From Salinibacter grassmerensis (GTDB lineage Bacteria > Bacteroidota > Rhodothermia > Rhodothermales > Salinibacteraceae), in NCBI RefSeq assembly GCF_947077765.1, contig NZ_CAMTTF010000003.1:496001-560000 (forward strand): 64,000 nt of DNA, written 5' to 3'. Below are positions 26,583-33,421 of this stretch, piece by piece. The translations under genes were made by a program, and so were the position numbers. Under the pieces are notes generated by a model, which had not been told where the DNA came from, searched no databases, and saw only the letters and a list, made by a program, of their open reading frames with translations. Position 1 is the first letter of the stretch, and every line of letters begins with the position of its first letter.

Positions 26583-28973
26583 CTACAGTTCCTGCTGCGA
26601 TTCTTCCAGCACGAACAGCCCCTCACCAATGCTCGACACGATGATAATGCCGCTCTCGAAGTACGGGTAGTTGCTCCAGGAGCCCTGGAAGCCCGTCCCG
26701 TTGTCGTCGTAGGGCTGCGTGTCGAAGTGGGCCACCTCTTCCGGGTTCTCCCGGTTGCTAATGTCGAGGATGCGCAGTCCGCTCTTGTAGTTGGACTGGT
26801 ACATCGTGGAGCCGTCTACATACAGGTTGTGATCAATGGACTCGTTCGGCAGCATGAGCTGGTTGACCAGCTTGGGGTTGTCAAGGTCCTTCATGTCCCA
26901 CACCAGGGTGCGCGTGTGGTCTGCCTTGCCCTGCGCCTCGTCCAGTTCATCGTTCTGGTAGAAGTAGCGCTGCTGCTCGTCGAACCAACCCTGGTGGACG
27001 TAGCCGTAGTCCGGGTACGAGGCCGTGGAGATGGCCGAAGTGCTGTCCTTGTTTGTGACGTCCGCAACGCTGATGGCCGTCTCGTTGGAGCCGACGCAGA
27101 TCTCGCGGCCCTGATACTCGGGATCCGGTCCTTCGTAGACGACACACTGAGCATCGTGGCTGTAGCCGGTGCCGGAGCGGCCCGTGGAGGGGTCGGAGAA
27201 GCAGCCCTCAAAGGAGGGATTGACCGGGTCCTGAATATTGATCATGTGGAGTCCGCCACCACAGGTCTTCCCACCGCCGCTGCTGCCCACGGCGTAGGCG
27301 TACCCGGTCTGCTCGTTGATGACCACATTGTGGACGCTATTGACCTGGTCGTAGAGAGCGTCGTGGTCGAAGGTCATGGGCATCTCGCCAGCATCCACAT
27401 CGCGGAGACGGGTCAAGTCGAAGACCTGCATGCCATGGTCTCCGGCGTTATCCGCTACCACAAACGCGTGGTTGTCGTAGACCTTGATGTCCCGCCAGGA
27501 GTTGACACGCGCCCCCTCCGTGAGCGGAAGCTCACCAATGTACTGCGGGTTCGTAGGATCGCTCACATCCACAAAGGCCGTCCCGTCGGTGCGGCCCACG
27601 AGGGCGTACTCCGTTCCCGTCTCCGGGTCGGTCCAGCCCCAGATGTCGTTCAGGTTGATTCCACGCTCGCCCCCGATGGACTGAATCGGGAGGAAAGACT
27701 TCATGTCGACGCCCTCACAGGAGAACTGGGCGACGCTACCGTCCGCACAGTCTCGCTCCTCGCCCGTCATGGCACTGAGGGCCTGACCCGTCGAAGGAGC
27801 AATGGGGGTTGTCCGGGTCCACTCACCAGACGCGATGGAGTAGAGTCCCATCGTGCCGGCTCCGTGGTCGTCCCCCGGCAGCCCCGTCGCGAGCACGTCC
27901 TTGTTGCCCGCGAGCGTAGCCCCCAGCCCATTTCCGGATTCCGTCTCCGGGTGTGTGATCCGCGTAGCGCCGGTCCAGGAGCCGTCACTGTGACCGTAGC
28001 GGTAGAGGGCGCCGCTCCGATCCGTCGCGCCCGGTGCTCCCACCCAGAGGTCTGTGCCGTTGTAGGCAAAGGCCGCTCCGAAGAGATGACGGGACGCACC
28101 ATCAAACGGAAGGAGCCGTCCGTCGACGGACCAACTCTCCGCCTCCGCGTCGAATGAGAGGGTGTAGGCCAGTCCTGTGGCGTCGTAGGCCCGCGGGGCC
28201 CCGACGAGGACCTGATCGCCGGCGGCCTCGATCGCCGTTCCAAATCGGGCGTTACTGCTCAACTCTCCAGGCGTGACCGTCTGGAGCTCCGTCCAGCCGT
28301 CATCGCCCTGATGGAAGGCCACGACAGCCCCCCCGTTGTGCTGCGGCGCCGTGGCGAGCAGGTGATCACCGGACGTGAGCAGGGCACTCGCGAACCCTGC
28401 GTCCGCCCCGACCTCTTCGCTTCGGAGTGTCTCGGTTTCCTGCCAGGTCCCATCCTGCTGTTCGAAGACGTGGACGGCACCGGTCGTCAGCGTGTCTTCC
28501 TCCATCATTGACACAGTCGAGGAGGTACCCACGAAAAGCCGGTCCCCGTCCAGCACCACACTCTGCCCGAACTCCGCGGTGCTGTCGGCCACCGTCAGGC
28601 GAGCGCTCTGGGTCCATCCGTTCGCGCTTGACTCAAACACGTAGGCGGCGTTGGCCGACGGGGCGCCCACGACGACTTGGTCGCCCGCGGCGTCGAGTGC
28701 CGAGCCAAAGCTGTCTCCGACCTCGCCGTCGGTCGCTTCAAAGTAGGCGGCTTCCGTCCAGCCGTCCATTTCGTCTTCGTAGACGTACACCCGACCAGGG
28801 GTGTGGATATTCTGCGACTCCCCGACGAAGACCCGATCGTCTTCTACATCGAGGGCACGGCTGAAGCCGTTCATCTGCGCGGCCGAACCGGTGGGTGTTG
28901 TCTGGGCCGAGGCGGGCAGGCCCCAGACCACGAGACAAAGTGCGAGGCTGAGAAAGAGCGATATTCGTTTCAT
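26583..28973 (-). CDS. Secreted choice-of-anchor B family protein with N-terminal FG-GAP-like repeats
   Basis: This 796-residue exported protein has a signal peptide (MKRISLFLSLALCLVVWGLP, then ASAQ). The N-terminal half (about 30-400) has repeats of the type GDRLFVGTSS and GDQVLVGAPRA, like FG-GAP/Kelch-type blades. The C-terminal half (about 410-796) matches the choice-of-anchor B/LVIVD pattern (YIGELPLTEGARVNSWRDIK, HAFVVADNAGDHGMQVFDLT). Several Cys residues (DCADGSVAQFSCEG, KTCGGGLHM) suggest disulfides. It ends LFVLEESQQEL with no T9SS sorting tail or LPXTG-like anchor. It is first of a three-gene set of secreted propellers. Function unknown. Confidence 0.82.
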   Translation of the reverse strand: MKRISLFLSLALCLVVWGLPASAQTTPTGSAAQMNGFSRALDVEDDRVFVGESQNIHTPGRVYVYEDEMDGWTEAAYFEATDGEVGDSFGSALDAAGDQVVVGAPSANAAYVFESSANGWTQSARLTVADSTAEFGQSVVLDGDRLFVGTSSTVSMMEEDTLTTGAVHVFEQQDGTWQETETLRSEEVGADAGFASALLTSGDHLLATAPQHNGGAVVAFHQGDDGWTELQTVTPGELSSNARFGTAIEAAGDQVLVGAPRAYDATGLAYTLSFDAEAESWSVDGRLLPFDGASRHLFGAAFAYNGTDLWVGAPGATDRSGALYRYGHSDGSWTGATRITHPETESGNGLGATLAGNKDVLATGLPGDDHGAGTMGLYSIASGEWTRTTPIAPSTGQALSAMTGEERDCADGSVAQFSCEGVDMKSFLPIQSIGGERGINLNDIWGWTDPETGTEYALVGRTDGTAFVDVSDPTNPQYIGELPLTEGARVNSWRDIKVYDNHAFVVADNAGDHGMQVFDLTRLRDVDAGEMPMTFDHDALYDQVNSVHNVVINEQTGYAYAVGSSGGGKTCGGGLHMINIQDPVNPSFEGCFSDPSTGRSGTGYSHDAQCVVYEGPDPEYQGREICVGSNETAISVADVTNKDSTSAISTASYPDYGYVHQGWFDEQQRYFYQNDELDEAQGKADHTRTLVWDMKDLDNPKLVNQLMLPNESIDHNLYVDGSTMYQSNYKSGLRILDISNRENPEEVAHFDTQPYDDNGTGFQGSWSNYPYFESGIIIVSSIGEGLFVLEESQQEL

Positions 28974-29326
28974 GAGGATCGGGATGCGTGTCCGCGAGGA
29001 TTACGAAGCGAGAGTCAAGACAAAGCGACATTCCATGATAGCCATCTCTGCCGATGGGGTTTCAGGGGGTCCGTCGTGTGTTTTTTAAACTTTCGTAATG
29101 GGGCAGCAGAAGATACAGGAATCTACTTCTTTCCGACCACATGGGACGTTCGGCCCACTAACGCGGCCATGTCTATCGCCGGAGAGAGGCCTCAGAGCAG
29201 AAGTCGGTTGGGTCTTTCTTCGTGGCAGGGAAATGCTGTTCCACAACACAAAAGGAGCCAGCAATGAAGTGTCGGCCTCTAAGAGCGGAGACTGGCATTG
29301 ACATGGAGAGGGAGTGAAGGATCTGC
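28974..29326. other. Intergenic region upstream of the secreted propeller genes
   Basis: The region lies between the accD stop and the start of the choice-of-anchor B gene and must hold that gene's promoter. It is locally AT-rich around 29078-29100. I see no RNA gene. A 17-codon frame with a good AAAGGAG site at 29264 is too short to call. Confidence 0.4.
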
Positions 29327-30172
29327 CTACTCCATCAGGAGGTTGAGCAGCCGGACAATGCGGCGGCGGAGGCGGCGCCGGTCCACAATCATGTCGACGA
29401 ACCCGTGCTCCTGCAAAAACTCCGACTTCTGGAACCCCTCCGGCAGGTCGGACCCAATGGTCTCACGGATCACGCGCGGCCCAGCGAATCCGATCAGCGC
29501 GTCCGGCTCGGCAATGTGGATGTCCCCGAGCATCGCGAAGGAGGCCGTGACGCCCCCCGTGGTCGGGTGCGTCAAGATGGAGATGAACGGCAGTCCTGCC
29601 TCGTCGAGCCGGGTGAGGTGCGCACTCGTCTTGGCCATCTGCATGAGACTGAGGGCCCCCTCCATCATGCGAGCCCCGCCGCTCTGAGCAATGGTGATAA
29701 GCGGCATGCCTTCCGTGTAGGCCCGCTTGATCGCCCGGGCCACAGTTTCTCCGACGACCGACCCCATCGACCCTCCGATGAAGCTAAAGTCCATCCCCGC
29801 CATCGACACGGGGTGCCCTCCGATGGAGCCGGTGGCGGCCTGGACGGCCTCGTTTTGTCCCGTCTCCTCCACGGCGCTCTCCAGCCGCTGGCTGTAGGGC
29901 TTTCGGTCTTCGAAGTTGAGTGCGTCCACGGAGCGGAGGTCCGTGTCGTGCAGGTCGTAGTCCCCCTCGTCGAATAGAAAGCCGAAGTACTGGTGGCTGT
30001 CCATCCCGAAGTGGTATCCCGAGCCGGGAAAGACGAGCAAGTTTTCCTCCAGCTCGCGCCGGTTGGTAATTTCGCCGGTCTCCGGGCACTTCACCCACTG
30101 TCCCTCCGGCATTTCATTTTGCTCTTCGCGGGTGGTACGGATGCCGGCCTTCTCGCGCCGAAACCAGGGCAT
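29327..30172 (-). CDS. accD: Acetyl-CoA carboxylase carboxyltransferase subunit beta
   Basis: AccD with AccA transfers carboxyl from carboxybiotin to acetyl-CoA to make malonyl-CoA for fatty acid synthesis. The 281-residue protein has the crotonase-like core (SVVGETVARAIKRAYTEGMP, ITIAQSGGARMMEGALSLMQ, HPTTGGVTASFAMLGDI, IGFAGPRVI). The N-terminal zinc ribbon is degenerate. C29 is kept, but the other ligand positions are T32, F48 and S51 (KCPETGE ... VFPGSGYH). I recall this as common in Bacteroidota AccD. I chose the ATG giving MPWFRREKAG, the family start. It lies 112 bp after tsaB on the same strand. Confidence 0.95.
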   Translation of the reverse strand: MPWFRREKAGIRTTREEQNEMPEGQWVKCPETGEITNRRELEENLLVFPGSGYHFGMDSHQYFGFLFDEGDYDLHDTDLRSVDALNFEDRKPYSQRLESAVEETGQNEAVQAATGSIGGHPVSMAGMDFSFIGGSMGSVVGETVARAIKRAYTEGMPLITIAQSGGARMMEGALSLMQMAKTSAHLTRLDEAGLPFISILTHPTTGGVTASFAMLGDIHIAEPDALIGFAGPRVIRETIGSDLPEGFQKSEFLQEHGFVDMIVDRRRLRRRIVRLLNLLME

Positions 30173-30284
30173 ATCGGAGGGAAGTGACGAGTACGGGAAA
30201 TCATGTGCGAACCAGTGGGCGCCCAGCTCAGGGCTTCGTTCTGTCGGAAAATCAGAAACGGCACCCGCAAAGTCCAAACGAAAC

Positions 30285-30986
30285 TCAGTCGAAGGGGGAC
30301 GGTGCTGGGGTAGCGTGCACGTCTTTCACGTACAACGGTTCGACCGTCGCCACATCGTCGGGGCCGTGTGCCTCAAGCCGCTGGCGGCCACACCGGGCCA
30401 CCCAGCCCGCCGACGGCGGCGTCGTGTCGGCGGGGAGCACGGTGCTGGCAGACGTTCCACCGAGGGCGGCCTGGCTTTTCGGCGCCCCGTCCCCAACGAG
30501 CCACAGCCGCCCGTCCACCGTTCCCACCCAGCCGGGCAGATCGTCCACTGGAAGCGCCGTCGTAGACGCGTGCTGGTCCATTCCGTCCGTCGTTCGCCGG
30601 TACGCCCCGGCGTACACCTCGTCCCGACGGGCGTCGAGCAGCGCGCACACTACGTCTCCGGGCGCAGCGACCGGACGCAGCTGGGCAGCGTACGCCTCCA
30701 GCGTCGGCACCCCGACGAACGCCGCGTCGGCGGCCAGGGCCCACCCCTTCGCCGTGCTCACCCCGATGCGGAGCCCCGTGTACGACCCCGGCCCCATCGA
30801 CGCGGCCACGGCGTCCAGGGCCCCCGTCGCCACGCCGGCGTGGCCGAGCAGGTCCTCAACCAGCGGGGTCAGGCGCTCGGCATGGACGCGAGGACGGTGT
30901 AGATGAGCTTCCGCAACCACCGTATCGTCGTCCAGGACGGCCGCGCCGCAGGTGGAAGTCGCGGTTTCGAGGGCGAGAAGGATCAC
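30285..30986 (-). CDS. tsaB: tRNA threonylcarbamoyladenosine biosynthesis protein TsaB
   Basis: TsaB is the non-catalytic partner of TsaD in the complex that installs t6A at position 37 of ANN-decoding tRNAs. The 233-residue protein shows the ASKHA N-terminus (ILLALETATSTCGAAVLDDD), a helix with HAERLTPLVEDLLGHAGV, and the hallmark MGPGSYTGLRIGVSTAKGWA. The start codon is GTG. It lies 42 bp after the SDR gene and upstream of accD, so it may be on the same transcript as the TPP-riboswitch-controlled SDR. Confidence 0.93.
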   Translation of the reverse strand: MILLALETATSTCGAAVLDDDTVVAEAHLHRPRVHAERLTPLVEDLLGHAGVATGALDAVAASMGPGSYTGLRIGVSTAKGWALAADAAFVGVPTLEAYAAQLRPVAAPGDVVCALLDARRDEVYAGAYRRTTDGMDQHASTTALPVDDLPGWVGTVDGRLWLVGDGAPKSQAALGGTSASTVLPADTTPPSAGWVARCGRQRLEAHGPDDVATVEPLYVKDVHATPAPSPFD

Positions 30987-31028
30987 AGTCGCAAGACGAA
31001 GCTGAGCAAGACACGATTCAGACGAGGG

Positions 31029-31793
31029 TTACCGCATCACGAGACCGCCGTCCACGATTAGGTTCTGCCCCGTGACGGCCCGGGCCCAGGGGGAGGCGAA
31101 GAAGAGCACCGCGTCGGCCACTTCCTCCGGGGTCGTTACCGTGCCACGGGGAGTGTTCTGCCGAATGGCGTCGAACACCGCGTCCGACGAGGCCGCGCTG
31201 GCATCCGTCTCGTCGAGCAGACCGCCCGACACTAGGTTGACCGTGATGTCCTCCGCGCCGAGCTCACCCGCCATGTTGCGCGTGAACCCGAGGAGGGCCG
31301 CCTTGCCGGTGGTGTAGTCGTGGTACGGGACCGCCGGATCCTGCACGAGGTTGGAACTGATGCCCACGAAGCGCCCCTCCCCCGCCGCCCGCATCTCAGG
31401 AAGGCACGCCTGGAGCAGGTGCAGCGCCCCTTTCACCGACCCATCCAGCTGCGTCTGATAGTCGTCCCAGTTGATGGTGTCGGCGGTCTCCCGGTTTGCC
31501 GCGTCGAACTGGTAGTCGATCAGTGCATTGTGGACGGCGGTCGTAACGGGCGCCCCGAAGTGATCCGCGGCGGCGTCAACCATCGCCTGCACGGCGTCTG
31601 GGTCGCGCACATCGGCCTGCACGGGCAGGGCCCGATCGCCAATGTCGGCGGCGACGGCCTCGGCCTGGTCGGGGCTCTGGTAGTAGTTAACCACCACGCG
31701 GGCTCCCTCTCGCCCGAAGGCGCGGGCAATGGCGGCGCCGAGCCCCCGGCTGGCTCCGGTGATGACAACAACTTGCGAGTCGAGATCACGCAT
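31029..31793 (-). CDS. FabG-like short-chain dehydrogenase/reductase under TPP riboswitch control
   Basis: This 254-residue classical SDR has the Rossmann motif ITGASRGLGAAIARAF, ISS (catalytic Ser region, GISSNLVQDP) and YHDYTTGKAALLGF with the catalytic YxxxK. The usual NNAG is replaced by HNALID. It ends ARAVTGQNLIVDGGLVMR, as in 3-oxoacyl-ACP reductase-like proteins. The start is placed at MRDLDSQ; an upstream frame runs through the riboswitch and is not coding. A TPP riboswitch lies about 80 nt upstream, implying regulation by thiamine status. I recall a thiamin-regulated oxoacyl-ACP-reductase-like gene (oarX) from comparative genomics, which this may represent. Substrate unknown. Confidence 0.88.
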   Translation of the reverse strand: MRDLDSQVVVITGASRGLGAAIARAFGREGARVVVNYYQSPDQAEAVAADIGDRALPVQADVRDPDAVQAMVDAAADHFGAPVTTAVHNALIDYQFDAANRETADTINWDDYQTQLDGSVKGALHLLQACLPEMRAAGEGRFVGISSNLVQDPAVPYHDYTTGKAALLGFTRNMAGELGAEDITVNLVSGGLLDETDASAASSDAVFDAIRQNTPRGTVTTPEEVADAVLFFASPWARAVTGQNLIVDGGLVMR

Positions 31794-31871
31794 GAGAAAC
31801 TGGCTTCTTGATACGAACAGAGACGGTGAAGCCAGACGGTACGTCGCCCATGTACGGGCCCCCGGACGGTG

Positions 31872-31962
31872 CCGAGGCGCTTCCTGCGCCGGTGCAAACC
31901 GGATCAGGTTCGAAGGGTGTGTCTCAGCCCGTGCTCGACGAGCAACGGGTACCCCTGGCCAT
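31872..31962 (-). promoter_or_regulatory. TPP (THI-box) riboswitch
   Basis: Read on the minus strand, the segment contains CAGGGGTACC, then GGGCTGAGACACACCC with the invariant CTGAGA (31922-31927). GAACCTGATCCGG (CCTGATC at 31902-31908), ACCGGCGCAGG and AAGCGCC follow. These are the ordered conserved elements of the TPP aptamer. A variable stem (GTTGCTCGTCGAGCAC) sits between the P1 arm and the CTGAGA element. It precedes a lone SDR gene rather than a recognisable thi gene. Confidence 0.93.
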
Positions 31963-32002
31963 GATCGCAAGGTATTTGCCTCAACCTGCAGATGCAATTC
32001 GT

Positions 32003-32638
32003 CTATCCCCCGAAGGTAGGCTTCTTCTCGCCGGCCACCAGGGGCACGGCAATTCGATTCTTTGGGGGCGGAAGCGGACACGCGAAGTCCGGGTTGTAGG
32101 CGCAGGTGGGGTTGTACGCTCGGTTAAAGTCCACCACGACCGAATCTGAATCCGTCGACGTCAGATCTACGTAGCGCCCCCCTTTGTACGTGGCGTGTCG
32201 ATTCGTGGAGTCGGCAAACGGAATCCATAGCCGTCCGCGGGGCGTGTCGCCCTCGCCCCGAAATACGACGAACTCTTCCGGTCCCTCCGGAAGCGGCACG
32301 GTCACCTCTCCCACTCGCTGCTGGGGCCGCAGAGCGCCCGTGCTCTCGGGGATCATGACCGTGTCGGGCGTCTCAAACCGCCGGAGCGGCACCGTATACC
32401 GGTAGGCCGGGTCGACCTCGTAGAAGTTGAGTCCGCGGAACGCCTCCCGGCGGCCGGGGGGCAGCACGCTCTCCTTCTCCCGCATCTGCATGTCCCGCTG
32501 CACGCGGTCCTGCATGACGACCTGCTTGTAGTCTTCCGACGATGGGCTCGTCCCGCAGGCCAGAACGAGCCCGGTCACGGACAACAGAAGAAGAACCCGA
32601 GCGCACATCATCCGGGAGCGCAAACGTGGAAGAGACAT
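32003..32638 (-). CDS. DUF1684-family lipoprotein
   Basis: This 211-residue protein has a lipoprotein signal peptide (VLLLLSVTGLVLAC, lipobox Cys28). The DUF1684 pattern follows: GLNFYEVDPAYRYTVPLRRF, FVVFRGEGDTPRGRLWIPFA, YKGGRYVDL, and the diagnostic VDFNRAYNPTCAYNPDFACP with PLPPPKNR. The family's function is not established as far as I know. It starts 3 bp after the stop of the DUF411 gene, so the two are almost certainly translated from one mRNA. Acts at the envelope. Confidence 0.85.
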   Translation of the reverse strand: MSLPRLRSRMMCARVLLLLSVTGLVLACGTSPSSEDYKQVVMQDRVQRDMQMREKESVLPPGRREAFRGLNFYEVDPAYRYTVPLRRFETPDTVMIPESTGALRPQQRVGEVTVPLPEGPEEFVVFRGEGDTPRGRLWIPFADSTNRHATYKGGRYVDLTSTDSDSVVVDFNRAYNPTCAYNPDFACPLPPPKNRIAVPLVAGEKKPTFGG

Positions 32639-32641
32639 GGC

Positions 32642-33133
32642 CTACTGTCCGTACTGGGCAAACACCGTGGTCTCGCCCGACGGCGTGAACGTAACGACCT
32701 CGTGCGGGTCCACCCGTCCCCCCCGCTCCATGCCCGGAGACCCCACGGGCATGCCCGGCACGCTGAGGCCCCGTACATCCGGCTGTTCCCGGAGAAGTTG
32801 TTTCACGTCCTGCGCCGGCACGTGTCCCTCAACCACATAATTCCCCACCACGGACGTGTGGCAGGCCGCGAGCGACGAGGGCAGCCCCACCTGCTTCTTC
32901 ACCGGCTTCATGCGCAGCTTCGACTGTACCTCAACCTCAAAGCCCTGGTCTTTCATGTGGGTGACCCACTCCGAACAGCACTGACACGAGGGACTCTTGT
33001 ACACTGTCACCGTCGGCAAGCCCGCCGACGCCGACGGGCCAAACTGCAGATAGCCCCCCACGCCCAGCGCGGCGAGGACAATGCCAATCCCGAAAGCCTT
33101 GAGGTGGGTCTGGTACGACGCGAGCGAAGCCAT
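32642..33133 (-). CDS. DUF411 domain protein, membrane-anchored
   Basis: This 163-residue protein has an N-terminal hydrophobic anchor (LKAFGIGIVLAALGVGGYL). A DUF411 domain follows: VTVYKSPSCQCCSEWVTHMK with a CxCC cluster, then LAACHTSVVGNYVVEGHVPA with a second conserved Cys-His, then LSVPGMPVGSPGME. DUF411 proteins are often found with copper or other metal handling genes, and the Cys/His/Met content fits metal binding. It is first of a tight pair with the DUF1684 lipoprotein and divergent from the EF-G-like gene. Confidence 0.88.
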   Translation of the reverse strand: MASLASYQTHLKAFGIGIVLAALGVGGYLQFGPSASAGLPTVTVYKSPSCQCCSEWVTHMKDQGFEVEVQSKLRMKPVKKQVGLPSSLAACHTSVVGNYVVEGHVPAQDVKQLLREQPDVRGLSVPGMPVGSPGMERGGRVDPHEVVTFTPSGETTVFAQYGQ

Positions 33134-33421
33134 GGCGGTGAAGGTACAGTCTGCAGGAAACAGGCAACTCCAAAAACCCAGCCCCCAGATCCGTGTTTCG
33201 CGATGGGCCTCTCCCCTTTCGAGACACGCGCAGCCGCAAGAGCCAGTGCCTACTCAGATTGGCCGTTCGAAGGCAGGAGCCGAGGCTCTTTTCGTCTCAG
33301 GTCTCATCTTGACTCCTCCCGTTCTTTTTCTGAACTTAAAGAATTAGAAGGAGATGTCATCTGCCGTCCGGTTCTGCTCTGTTGTCTCTCTTCAACATTT
33401 CCGCAGAGATTCCCCCGTCCC

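Noticed and set aside
26538-28157. 539-codon plus-strand frame opposite the choice-of-anchor B gene
   Set aside because: Val/Gly/His-rich antisense shadow of a gene with signal peptide and family motifs.
29264-29317. 17-codon frame with AAAGGAG six bases upstream
   Set aside because: The ribosome-binding site is good, but the peptide is too short and has no leader-peptide logic or conserved neighbour on that strand.
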